Positions 37,754 to 50,792 of a stretch of 64,000 nt of DNA are shown one piece after another (position 1 is the stretch's first letter; each line of letters opens with the position of its first letter). Below the pieces are notes generated by a model. That model was not told where the DNA came from and made no database searches. It saw only the letters and a program-made list of their open reading frames with translations. This DNA comes from Marsupella aquatica. Taxonomy: Eukaryota > Marchantiophyta. The position numbers were made by a program, and so were the translations under genes. The stretch is taken from contig OZ316895.1 in assembly GCA_973895155.1 (NCBI GenBank), positions 1,302,001-1,366,000 of the forward strand, read 5' to 3'.

Positions 37754-38084
37754 CTCGGGGGGGTCACTATATGGAGGGTCATACATCGCGTGCGACGTTT
37801 TAGGGTTTGACCCCCCTAACTTTAAAGTGAAAAATATTTTTTTGCAAAGCCCTTTCTTTCTTAAAATTTTGTCATTTTTTATTAAAAAACCCCTAAAAAC
37901 TTTATAGAAAGTATTTTTTGCAATTAAATAGGCCTATGTGTTCTTTAAAGTCGACCAATCAATAAAACATGCCCTATGTGTTCTTCCACCAAACTTTGGA
38001 AGTCTTCCGCCACACCCATTTAAATGGGCCTATACTTCGTCGCACGTGATGTGTCACTTCCAAAGTGGAAGTGACCCCCCCGAG
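37754..38084 (-). mobile_element. Non-autonomous TIR DNA transposon, copy 3 (inverted copy of copy 1)
   Basis: A 331-bp element with the same 15-bp ends and the same interior as 10817-11143 in the opposite orientation. The near-identity implies both copies moved recently. The flanks (ATTGGAT before, GATATAT after) share only GAT, so an 8-bp target duplication is not visible here. Confidence 0.85.
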
Positions 38085-40190
38085 GATATATTACAATTGA
38101 AGAAAGTGAGTAGAGTTATCAAGCAATTAACCAAAGGCATATAGTATAGTAATTGCATAAATTAACTGAAATAGAACAGTACATTGGATTCGGGGTCAGA
38201 TTGAGAGTCCCCCTCATATTACATTTTGTATGCCACCTTGAGATTAGACTTCTAGTACAAAGTTCATCATGACATGCCTTCATAATTGTAAAGTCTAAAA
38301 ATGGCCCACTTGGTGATGACGACAACTTAAGCAAGATATAGATGGCAAAACTTAAGATTGCATTTGGGAATGCACTGCATTGAAACAAACTCACCGACAA
38401 ACCATGGATTCTCCAAACTCCAGTCTATGCTATCTGGAGGCCACAAGGTATACTCCCTTGATTGAGGATTCCAATTGGGTTTTCTATGCCTTTTCTTCTG
38501 CTTTTGGAAGTAAGCTCTTTTGTAGTCATCGGTGTCCTTCCACTTTAGGAGGGCCCCAAGCTGAAGACCCAATAGCTCGCCTTTGTACACACCTGCTTCC
38601 TTTTGGCCAGAACTATCAGTACCAGTCAGCGGTTCTGTAGTTATTTTCTTGCCTTCCACCAATGGGCTTCCAAATACCTTGGCTTCAAGAGGTGTCTCTG
38701 TTAGCACTACAGTGACTTCATGCTTTTCCATTGATATGAGATAACTTTGTCTGGTTTTTCCCAATTATAGGCAGTAGGACCCACCTGAAGATTGGATCAA
38801 TGGTTCACTATTGCTTAGCTCTGTTTCCCAGAGGATATCTAGCAGCAATTATGGTTGTCCCAGTGACAGAACTCAGATTCTTGAGACAAAAAAAACCAAT
38901 ACAATTTTGTCCACACAATTATAATTGTGGATGGTTGCAGCAATTGACTAGTAATTGGTCCTGGAATCTAGTAATTGTGTTAAAAATGTTCAAGAATGAA
39001 TACTACACAACAGGCTTCACGTACCAACCTATCAATCATGGAAAATAAATGAGAAACAAAAGACATACATTAGGAATGTACCCACCAAATAAAAATGGCC
39101 CAGAAAATACATTGAGGAAAACATTTTTTATTTAACTTGTTCTGAAAGCTCACCCAATCATAAAAACTAACAATGAGAAGCTTATTAAGGACTGAGGCCT
39201 GCACAGTCATTGACTGTAATAATCTATATTTTCCAACACTGAAAAGTGGACCAGTGAAGTCATGATGTGAAGATGAGAGATCCCATCATCACCCAAAAGA
39301 TTCCAATCTTCAGGATTGGGAGAGAATTTATCCTGTCAATAATTCACAACTTAGTACTGTACATTTGTCAGACTTCCAAATCAGTCTGCAAAAAGCAATT
39401 TATTAGTTATAAATCCCTTGAAGTTGTTTGGCTAAGCTTTGGCAATTTACTTAAGAGAAATGTTTTTGACCAGGAACAAGTCATTTCTTTGTTCTAACTG
39501 TGACAACTTTTAAAACCAAAGCACAGATTTAGATATTGATGTGTACTAGACTGAAGCAACAGGAAAGTAGATTATTTCATTTGTTTACCATTCTTCCAAG
39601 AGTCATGTCTTTTACCAATCGGCATCCTATTAAATTAACTGGGCCTTTTTGTGAGCATAAGAAGCAAGCAAGTTTAACTTGAACTTCTTCAGGAATATAT
39701 TTATTCTCCTTCTTGATGTGTCTGGCCCTAAACCCTGAACAAGTGAATGTCCTAGAATTGGATTTTATGGGCCTGAATGCGCAAGCTTTGCTCACAAATA
39801 GTTGGTGAAATCCATAGTGCCCACGCAGATGCACAGAGCCCCCTAGTTGCCCCTTCCCAGAGTTACAGTCACCCCTGAATCATTTACACCTCTTCCATGG
39901 TTACGCCCCCTCCAGAGGAGTGTCTTTCATGCTTACTAGCAGTATCAAGAGTAGTATAGATTGCAGCACAAGTTAGACTGACAACATTTAATGAGTTCAT
40001 GATTATCCTTATGGGATCACAGGAACAATTAAAAGGAAATAATTAGGGTTTTCCAGCTGAGGATAGCACATGGATTGGCTTTGTGTGTATGAATGAGGGG
40101 TTTGTCAGTTAAGGATAGCACATAGGTTGGCTTTGAGTGTATCTATGAGAGACAGTCTAAATATACACAGGGAAGAGGTGATATACATTA
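38085..40190. other. Intergenic with one unrecognised open frame
   Basis: A 145-codon open frame on the minus strand at 38327-38764 has a non-random look (ending WPPDSIDWSLENPWFVGEF and then a hydrophobic tail) but no family I recognise. It has no clear upstream exon. It may be a degraded transposon or gene fragment. Nothing else was seen. Confidence 0.35.
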
Positions 40191-40199
40191 ATTTCAAGA

Positions 40200-40463
40200 T
40201 GGTGTGATTGTGCTCCCACCAGTCTGAAAGCTCCCGGCAAGTTCAATCCCGTTTGCGGGTGAGATGGGTTCTGTGGGTAGTGGATGGGAGTCCTGCATAT
40301 CTCCTTGGCCCTTGGTTGGCCGCTTTGCTGCCCTGATTTAATCCTCTCTCCCTCCTGGTGCGGGTCCTTGCCGGATCGGTGGGGGTTTCCTACTATTAAT
40401 GTATGTCTTCTACTATTGGGCTGGGGAGAGACTACTAAGTGTTCTTCCTCATTTATTTCAAGA
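40200..40463 (+). mobile_element. Candidate tRNA-derived SINE
   Basis: About 255 bp flanked by the 9-bp direct repeat ATTTCAAGA (40191-40199 and 40455-40463). Near its 5' end is a B-box-like GTTCAATCCCG in a context (GTGCTCCCACC; GCTCCCGGCAAGTTCAATCC) recalling plant Au-type SINE heads. A short A-run follows the 3' repeat. The A box is weak and no second copy occurs in the window, so the call is tentative. Confidence 0.4.
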
Positions 40464-42640
40464 CAAAAAAAAGAGTCTTAATCCATCTCTGAGGTCGACT
40501 TTGGAAGAATGATACTTAGCTCTCACATCCTTGTCCATCCTTGAAAGATGACTCTCACATCCCATCCATCCTGGATGGATGAAACTGGCTCTCACATCAA
40601 TCTCCATCGATCCGTCCTTGTTTCACTGGAAGGAAATATCTGACTCCCGTCTTCTCATGATCAGTCTGTTGTCCAAATCCACATCTAAACTGGTCCATCA
40701 GACGTTCCAGTGAAGAATTTTTTAATCGATTTGTTGGGCGTTGTAGAAAATAGAATCATTCACTCAATCACAGCTTGCCCCGAGCCTCGATCCAGGTGCA
40801 CATCACTAATAGTCCGAATGGCACATCATGTCAAAAGTTCCATTTGACTTCACAAACCGTTATTCTTTAAATTATTTGATACAAGCACTGGTAGGACACA
40901 GATTCATAAGAGAGTACTATGCCTTCCAAGTGCACATCGCAATCTCTTCATCAGACAGAGTAGAGAAATGGCCACAAGGTGAGCTAAGTTGACAACAAAT
41001 ATGAGAAACTATCTTGCCAGCCTAGGGGTAGGGGGCTGCATTTTTGAACCTGTCTTGCTTCTCCATGTTATGGGCCCGGTTATGGGTGCAAAAACAGAAT
41101 TGGACCAAGAAGTGTCTGGTCTGGGCATGTGATAAACTGACTGTATCCTTGGCTTCGTGTCAGTCATGTTTTTTCTATTCAAGCAAAGTACTTAAATTTA
41201 GTGAATAGCAAGAATTCAGTCATTGTTGTTTTTATTCAAACATTATGCTTCAATATAGTGGATAGCAAATTAGAACTTGCACATAAAATTGAGAAGCTAT
41301 TTGCATTCTCTCATACTGGATTATCTGTTGCAACTGAGTCTAATTAAAAATTATGCAAGAGCTGCTTTTAACTGCATTAAATGAGTGCCTTGTGTGAGGA
41401 CCAACAACCAAAAAGAGTAGAGCGAACACTCCTATCCCTCCCCCACCCAGGACAAAGTCCAGGAAAATATTTGCTTACCCCAAGTCTGTACAAACCTAAA
41501 TTGAATACTTGCTTACGACATCCCTCCATACCATGATAAACCTCGTTATTTCCTTTAAATCAATGACTCAATGACTGCACACCGTATATTGTCACGTTTT
41601 GATGTTTGATGACCAGTAGGGGTATTGGGCTAGTGATGCATTCACCTGGGTAGGTGAACTAAGAAGACATGTGTTGCACAAGAGACTAGCACCTGAATAT
41701 GCTTGCTGGAGCTGAGGTTTACTGTAGTCACAAAATATAAGGGTCTTTTTTAAGCTACTAGCCCCATGACCCTTTTCTTGAAGTAAATAGATATGAAGAA
41801 AAATCTTGCACAATAAATTTTATATGCTACGAGCCCTATGCCAGTGCTTTTGCACTGTGCAAGGAGGGCAGGCCCGTAGGGATCGGTCGGGGCATTAAGG
41901 GGAAATGGGAAGCAAATATGTGATAGGGGTGTACATTTCTCTCATCAATGGTCGGCAAAAATAGCTAATCAAATCCAACGGCTGTGGATCTTTCCCGCCC
42001 AGGAGCTTTTTTTATCGGGACTAAGGACGAAAAAAGAAGGGATCCCTTATTATAGTTATAGATTTTGGTTACTTAGTCTTTGCCCCATCCTTGGTTTTTG
42101 TCCATACTCATTTCACAGTTGTCAATGTCAAGTTTGTCCATCCTCATATATTTAAAATTTTGACTTGTTGAACCTCATTATCAGTTTTGTCTATATTGGG
42201 AGTTAAAGTCTAGAGGCTTCGCTCTAGACCCAGGGTTTAGGGTTTAGTTTAGGGCGCTCAAGGAGGATTTGCTCTAGACCTAGGCGCTAAAGAGTACGTT
42301 TTGGGTTTAGTTTAGGGTTTAGTTTAGGGCGCTTTTATAGTAAAATGAAAATTGAAAGACTCATATACATACCCCAAAACTATTATGACATCAAACACAT
42401 ATTTATCAGGGATAGAGTGGATGTGAAAACGCACTCCTTTGCCAAAATGAGGAAAAGTGGGTACATGTGACCTAAAGCCGTCTCGACAGAATTTCATCCA
42501 TTCAATTTCCTGCTTGCAAACCCAGCTCTCCATCCATCTGAATCTACACAGCCCTCTCGTCATGCATCGCGACTGCCTTTCATCCATGGCCCAGTAATCG
42601 CAGCAGCAACAGCAGAGATATCAAACTCCTGTACTTAAGT
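40464..42640. other. Intergenic with a telomere-like block
   Basis: No gene recognised. Around 42230-42330 the sequence repeats GGGTTTAGGGTTTAG, TTTAGTTTAGGGCGC and GCTCTAGACC, a degenerate interstitial telomere-like block about 600 bp upstream of PAP8. Confidence 0.5.
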
Positions 42641-42649
42641 AGCTGCAGG

Positions 42650-42800
42650 AAGAAGATCTCAGCTGCGTGAGAGGAGACCGGCGGAATGTGCTTGCTGTTG
42701 CTGGTGAGTGCTGAGGTTTAGCTGGACGAAGAAGATCTAAAGCTGCGTGAGAGGAAACCGGCGGAATGTGCTTGCTGTGGCTGCTGAGGTTTAGCTTACA
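42650..42800 (+). repeat. Two-copy tandem repeat in the PAP8 5' region, period 79 bp
   Basis: AAGAAGATCTCAGCTGCGTG at 42650 recurs at 42729 and runs through GGCGGAATGTGCTTGCTGT to GAGGTTTAGCT. It lies about 130-280 bp before the PAP8 start codon, so it is within the promoter or 5' UTR. An (AGAGC) microsatellite follows at about 42849-42870. Confidence 0.85.
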
Positions 42801-42927
42801 GTGGTAGCACGACAATCAGCCGAGCGACGAGGCTTTGCTTTCGGCCCAGCAGAGCAGAGCAGAGCAGAGCAGGAATTGGGACTCTGTTATAATTCCGTTG
42901 CAGCTGTTGTTGTTGTTGTAGTTGGAG

Positions 42928-44034
42928 ATGGCCGCTGTTTCAGCTACGATCGTTGGTGCTGTTCTCGGATCAGCTGGTGCGCGGCAAACGGCTGCAACCC
43001 AGGTGCGGACACACCGACAGACGGACTTAAGGAAGGAGCCCTCACTAGCTCGGGAATCATCTTTGCAGTGTCTCGACAGGTTTTGTCGTGCTTCGTCTAG
43101 TTCGGCTGGTCCAGTGAATAGGCAGATTTGCTGTAGTCTAGGCTCGACTTTAGGATTAGAAAATGCGGGCATTAGACAGACTAGGAATGGAATATGGGGA
43201 CGGGAGCAGCAGAGACTGAGGAGACCGAAGGCTAAGGATGATGATTTCGAGATCGATGACGATGGAGGGTTCGAGCTGGCAGACCTTGACGAGGATGAGG
43301 AGGAGGAATTCAGGGACTACGAGACGGAGTACGAGTCTCCCACTGGAGAACTTAGAGGAATTGTGCAAAGGGAATCGGACACATTTATCAACACGGAGGG
43401 AGAAATGGAGGAGACTGTGGTCCATTGGAAGATCAACGAGGATGAGTTCCACAAGATTAATCTGCTGACATGTGACTTCTTTATCAGAAAGGTCCCTGAT
43501 CCAGATAATGATGTTTATGACTTTCGTGAGATGTATGTAAGTCCTCCAGACACGGATGTCTATTCAATCCCTAAGGTCAATGGAGACATCCTTCCCCACA
43601 AGCCGGTCCGATGCACTTTGAGTAACTACGAGGTCATACATACCGCAGAGACTCCTGTAGATGAACCACGTGCGCCTCTTGCAAAGACCGAGTATGAGGT
43701 CATGAAGGTATTTCTCACGAAGCATTATAAGGATAGGCGCGCAGGACATGAGAATTTCATCCTGGATTTTGAGGAAATTTATGTCATCGATACTCAGAGC
43801 AAATCCTTTTCCAGAGCAGATGTCGAGGTGCACGTTCCCGGTGGCAAGAACCGGGATCGGAGTTTAGAAGTACTGATCGTAAGAGATCAGGGCACATCCT
43901 TTCGCATCATTCTAGAGGAAGATGAGACGAGTCCAGATTCAGTTATTCAAGCCCTGCACTGGGAAAAAACCCGTGAAAGCATGGAGAATTATTTGCGTGG
44001 ATTTCGCGATTACGAAATCTCCAACTGGTTTTGA
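42928..44034 (+). CDS. PAP8: PAP8/pTAC6, subunit of the plastid-encoded RNA polymerase complex, 368 aa
   Basis: Single uninterrupted frame starting MAAVSATIVGAVLG. Residues 1 to about 80 are Ser/Arg-rich, as expected for a chloroplast transit peptide. A basic patch at about 92-103 (REQQRLRRPKAK) sits where PAP8 proteins carry a nuclear localisation signal. An acidic region (DDDFEIDDDGGFELADLDED) follows. The rest is the conserved PAP8 core: GELRGIVQRESDTF and FINTEGEM (about 140-160), FREMYVSPPD (about 199), FILDFEEIYVID (277-288), VPGGKNRDR and the terminal YLRGFRDYEISNWF. In Arabidopsis PAP8/pTAC6 is an essential PEP-associated protein found in plastids and nucleus and needed for chloroplast biogenesis. 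The downstream ATG choice is unambiguous because only a non-ATG codon extends the frame. No breaks or odd features apart from the absence of introns. Confidence 0.92.
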   Translation: MAAVSATIVGAVLGSAGARQTAATQVRTHRQTDLRKEPSLARESSLQCLDRFCRASSSSAGPVNRQICCSLGSTLGLENAGIRQTRNGIWGREQQRLRRPKAKDDDFEIDDDGGFELADLDEDEEEEFRDYETEYESPTGELRGIVQRESDTFINTEGEMEETVVHWKINEDEFHKINLLTCDFFIRKVPDPDNDVYDFREMYVSPPDTDVYSIPKVNGDILPHKPVRCTLSNYEVIHTAETPVDEPRAPLAKTEYEVMKVFLTKHYKDRRAGHENFILDFEEIYVIDTQSKSFSRADVEVHVPGGKNRDRSLEVLIVRDQGTSFRIILEEDETSPDSVIQALHWEKTRESMENYLRGFRDYEISNWF

Positions 44035-46550
44035 GGGGTCGGGGTTTATCAGCATTCTGTTATGCTTTAACTGATTCATGATTGGAGCGTTTTAGTCCCT
44101 CTGCTCTCTGCTTGTCCACATTGGACTACACTTAGCCGATCGCGTTTTGGGTAAGTTTTCTCCCAACTTAATCTGTAAGCTTTCAGTATAAATGTTTTTG
44201 TTTTGTCCCGAGAACTGTATATAGCCACGTCCTACATCTTTTTAGAACGGTCTTTGCGTTTCTTTAGTTTTACTTTTTCAGCTGAATTGTTAATCTTGCT
44301 GCAGGGAGTGAAAACCACTGTTACTAAATATTTCCTATAGATCCGATTGAACAGTGACTCATGTCTGTATACAGCAATGAATCGGTACTCACTTTACTCG
44401 TGTTCTTGCCACGGAACTGCAAATCTTGCAGCAAGGAATCGGAGCGACCGCAGCAAATCAGTCTCTGAAGATGGGATTGCATCTTCCTTTGTATCTCTCG
44501 AAAGCAGTCTACATTTAGTATCAATCTCTCGAAAGCAGTCTACATTTCGATTCCAACATGATGTATCAATCTTTGAATCTAACTTATAAACTTCTCTGGT
44601 GGGAATGGACCTGTCTCCGTGTACACGATTGAAACATTCTGCACTGCCAGCTAAAAGCATTCTCTATTTGGTTTAGATGTAAACTTGTGTTCACTTGGAA
44701 CTGACTTGTCAAAGAAATCAAATTTGAAATCCCACTACTTTCCACGCAAAAGTTGAAAGTTGGGTACTAATTGTTCCCCTCACAATCGTTATTTTGGATA
44801 TTTTCTGGATAGTTCAAATGTGGCTCCGAGAATGTCTAAAGCAATGCTAACAACACGCAATATGTGGCAATGTCGACAATATACGCTTGCAGCTGATTCG
44901 ACCTCAAGGTGAACCTGATCACCCTTCCCATAATGAACTCGCAAAACATTCAGCACCGCTCTCAAAGGAAGCTCTACCGTTCTAATGATTGATCAGGTTC
45001 ACATCGATGAGTTCTAAATATTTTGGGGGTCTTCAATAGTTTTTCAAGATATGAGTGAAGACAGATTTTGAAAAATTGCTGTAGGCAGACTAAGTATACC
45101 GGTGCTTGTGTTCGGATGAGGTTATCTTTGCCGTGTACATTTGATGGCTGGGAACCTGCGTGCAATGAGTTGAATTGAGCTCGTTCTGCGTTGGGAGGAT
45201 GTAACGTGGATATCCTAGTGAAGGCGTCAACCCTACACACTGTTTTTGGTCGCGGTGGATACAACCTCTAATGCCTTTCGTTCACTCGTCACATGTAACT
45301 TAAAACTGAAATCCATAGGGCAAGGGGAGATTAGCAGCTTCTGCCACAAGCAATGGTAAACTACTTAGCTCATCCTGGTTGGAACGATGGTTCAGAGGAT
45401 GAACTTCAACAGATCAGTAAGTTAATTCTTGATTCAGTTGGAGTCTCTGGCCTATGGTTTGTGCTCGTTGTTTCTAGCAAGCATGTATTAGATCTCATAG
45501 TTATGTTGCAGGACAATCCTTGTGGCGATATAAGTAAGATGAAACAATTATCTCAAAAGTATGGTAACGACATCCATTAACTAAACACAGAAACAGTTAA
45601 ACATACACACTACGATAGAGATGTAGAGTACAAGATTTCACTGCACACTCGATTTCAGTAAAGCGAATGAATTGACGTACCCATGTTTTGAAGGAATAGG
45701 TCGATTATAGTGATGAATCTGAGTACACAAGGTTACTGCCAACAATCCAGTTTACGATAGTGGCACTTTCCTGGGATCAGGCTTGGTAGCAACTCTTTGT
45801 AATAGGAGGCTGGTCGATGTGGACAAGGATGGACATCGGAGAAAATTAAAATGGCGTATGGTCATCTGACTCCACGTACTTAGCTTTGTGTGTGGCACCC
45901 CAACCTACATAAATACAATAACGCATGGTGTAATGTGTAGCCCCTCCAACAATCGCGATCCTCAATCCCCAAAACTGGCCCACACTAGTCTGTACCCTCT
46001 CCTACTGACTTGCCTTGGGGAGTTCTGAATGTTCTGCAGAGTTTCAGATGCCATAAATCGAACGAAACTGAGGCATGACATTTTCTTTATATCGACAGCC
46101 TCTGCAGCCGTGCATCAAATCCTCTTGCTGATGTAAACGCATTTCATCAACAGAGCAGAACAACCGTATCTAGCATTTCGATTATTTTTTAGATGGACGC
46201 TTGGAGGAGTTTTGGTTCAGGTGGGCAAGGAATTTTCAATTTACGGCATCAAAGAACTGATGTACAGTACCTCAAAAATGAGGATTTTTAATCAGAACGT
46301 GAGCTTAAATAAATGTCAGCAAAACCTCCTCGATATGTCAACAAATTTGTCGCTGCGAAAACAACGGCCTGCCACTATAACTCCCTGACACCTACATAAG
46401 AACAGTTCTCAGACCTCGTCCTGGATTTTTCACAAAAATAATTTACAAGTGCACTTGGCACGACCATATTACATGGAAAGATCCAGACATAGCCCAGACC
46501 CGTAATTCTGCTGTTTCTTTTCTTGTTAGGATTTCAAGTTGGAATCTCAT
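44035..46550. other. Intergenic between PAP8 and FNR (convergent genes)
   Basis: Probable 3' UTRs at both ends. A 28-bp tandem pair (TCTCGAAAGCAGTCTACATT at about 44498 and 44526) is present. A small spliced open frame candidate lies at 45353-45538 and is listed separately. No RNA gene was seen. Confidence 0.45.
45353..45538 (+). CDS. Possible tiny spliced ORF (29 aa)
   Basis: ATG at 45353 opens MVNYLAHPGWNDGSEDELQQ, followed by a strong 5' splice site (A|GTAAGT at 45417) and a strong 3' splice site (ATGTTGCAG, 45511). Splicing gives an ending IRQSLWRYK and a stop. The frame also stays open without splicing to 45580. No family recognised. It could be a microprotein, a 5' part of a longer non-coding transcript, or chance. 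Confidence 0.25.
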
Positions 46551-48779
<2,229 letters not shown>

Positions 48780-48876
48780 GGTTGGTTTTTTGTGCAGGGA
48801 CTAATTCAGCATATTTGATCAGGAATAATGTTTAGATGTGAGTTTTACAAGGGGGGCTATATGCTTAGGTGACAAG

Positions 48877-48976
48877 GCATAACGTATTTGAATGTAAGGG
48901 TTGTCCATAGCATGTCCGGCAAACATGCATAATGTATTTGAATGTGAGGGTTGTCCATATCATATGCGGCAAACAT
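48877..48976 (+). repeat. Two-copy tandem repeat upstream of FNR, period 50 bp
   Basis: GCATAACGTATTTGAATGTA at 48877 recurs at 48927 through GGGTTGTCCAT and GGCAAACAT. It begins about 100 bp upstream of the FNR start codon, probably within its promoter. Confidence 0.85.
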
Positions 48977-49090
48977 GAACATCAAAATTGACAGACGAGG
49001 GTCCCTTTTTCACCCCACTTTTGCCAGGTGTAATTGGATAGACTAGAATTATTTGCGCTCTTCGTTCAAGCATTCCAGACAAGCCCTAAG

Positions 49091-49458
49091 GCAACATAAG
49101 ACAGGTCGAAGGTCGCGATACCACATCCGACCCCCGCACTTCGAAACTTGAGGACACGGATCATTTCATTACCACTGCAGACTTAGAGGCTACTCGGCAG
49201 ACCAAGCCATCGGATTTCTTTGAGAAGGTAGCAAATGATGTGCTCTTCGACCCTGAGAAGTCAGACAAGCCCTGCAGCACACGACATGAAATTGACATCA
49301 GGAATCTACGCTTCAATTCCAAGTGGTCTCAGCACCAGGGAGACAACCGGAAATACCAAGAGAGACACAGAGACTCGCTCCTGGAGTGGTTCAGATTCAC
49401 ACAATCTAACAACAAAGCCAGTCCACCGTCACGCAATGCGAAGTTGCTCCAACACTAG
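49091..49458 (+). other. Open frame without a start codon, unrecognised
   Basis: About 120 codons stay open after a TAA at about 49088. The frame includes hydrophilic stretches such as TKPSDFFEKVANDVLFDPEK. It has no in-frame ATG and no convincing splice sites. It lies in the FNR upstream region and may be an exon fragment or chance. Confidence 0.25.
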
Positions 49459-50218
49459 AGACAATTCAGCTCAGCAAGCGAATCCAGCTCTCTCCTCACT
49501 GGCTCAGGTACGCCCCGTCCAAATCACCCAGTTCCTCTCAACGACACGATTGATGAGAAAGGCCGACCCACAATCCACATTCTACAATCCATCAGCTGAG
49601 CGGGGTTGGACGATACCTGCGAAGCTCTGGCGACAGAGGTGCTCGCGCTGGAGACCGACGACGTCATAGAGAGTGTCGCGGCCGCCATAGCTGCTCTGTA
49701 CTATAGACGGAACTCCGAACTGGAAGGGAGAAAATTCCAACCGCCCCAATGCGAAACACCACCAGCTCTCCAAAACCAGCTCCTGCCTTCTCAATTCTTC
49801 GCGCAAATTCTCGCACCCTCGGTTTTGTTTCACCTTTCTTCACAATCGGTGGATGGAGGCTTAGCTCTGGAGCAAGGCGATGGAGGAAGGGGGGTCGGCA
49901 GAGCTCCAATCCCGCAGTGACATAGAGGAGGAGGAGCAGATCAGATAAGAGGACAGCTTTACATTTGGGAATGAATGAGAGGCCACCGGACTCTATCTGA
50001 CCCGCCCCGTAACTGTGGTCCTGCTTTGCTCTAAATCCTCCTCCACAAACCCTCTCTTTTCTCCTCTTCTGCGGTTTACTTCGGTCCCCGGTTCCCTCGC
50101 GCGGGCCCTTCCCCTCCCCTCCCTTTCTTTCCTTTTTTTTCTTTTCTTTTCTTGTGCCCCTCTAAAAGTGACAAGAAAAAAAGACTGGAGTTACCCATAT
50201 TCAAGGATATCTAGTGCC
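49459..50218. other. Intergenic, GC-richer, nothing recognised
   Basis: Open frames on both strands overlap here because the segment is GC-rich; none shows a family motif. Confidence 0.35.
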
Positions 50219-50792
50219 TGCTAGTGAATGAACCACACTCTAACAACATGGATACAGCCACAAAGTGCCTGTAGCTCAACATGGATACAGCCACATGGAT
50301 ACAGCCACAAAGGGCCTGTAGTTCAGTGGTAGAGCACTACAATGTACACCAGAGGTTATAGATTCAATTCCTAGCCGGCCATGTTGTTGAGAGTTCCATC
50401 ATGGTATCAGAACCAAAGATTAGGAGTTCCCATTGTAGCGAGTGCAGCTCGAGGGAGGGTGTTGGACATGAACCACACTCGAACAAGATGGATACAGCCA
50501 CAAAGGGCCTGTAGCTCAGTGGTAGAGCACTACAATGTACATGAGAGGTCATAGATTCAATTCCTAGCCAATCCATGTTGTTGAGAATTCCAACATAGTA
50601 TCAAAACCAAAGATTAGGAGTTTCCCTTGTAGTGAATGTAGCTCAAGGGAAGGTGTTCGAAATGAACTACACTCGAACAACATGGATACAGCCACAAAGG
50701 GCCTGTAGTAGCTCAGTGGTTGAGCACTACAGTGTACACGAGAGGTCATAGATTCAATTCCTAACTGGTCCATGTTGTTGAGAGTTCCAACA
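50219..50792 (+). mobile_element. Tandem miniature LTR retroelement (TRIM-like) with tRNA-like pol III promoter in each LTR
   Basis: Three LTR-like repeats: 50219-50401 (internally duplicated), 50460-50595 and 50654-50792. They are separated by two 58-bp internal segments. LTR 2 begins TGTTGG and ends CCAACA. Each internal segment starts with a primer-binding site (TGGTATCAGAACC at 50402, decayed TAGTATCAAAACC at 50596) complementary to initiator tRNA-Met, and ends with a polypurine tract touching the next LTR (GAGGGAGGG|TGTTGG; AAGGGAAGG|TGTTCG). Inside every LTR lies a tRNA-like block: GGGCCTGTAGCTCAGTGG with a perfect A box and a 4-bp D-stem (GCTC/GAGC), then a B-box-like GATTCAATTCC 31-32 bp later. 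Flanks GTGCC and ATGCC form a near-perfect 5-bp target duplication. No coding capacity. Layout parallels Cassandra TRIMs, which carry 5S rRNA sequence instead. Confidence 0.8.

Noticed and set aside
42816-43172. Minus-strand frame over the 5' part of PAP8
   Set aside because: Shadow of the PAP8 transit-peptide coding sequence.
49582-49920. Overlapping frames on both strands in a GC-rich stretch
   Set aside because: No family motif, start context or splice signals distinguish any of them; GC richness alone explains open frames.
50312-50765. Three tRNA genes
   Set aside because: The A box and D-stem are good, but the T-stem and acceptor stem do not pair properly, and the blocks sit inside LTR repeats with primer-binding sites and polypurine tracts.
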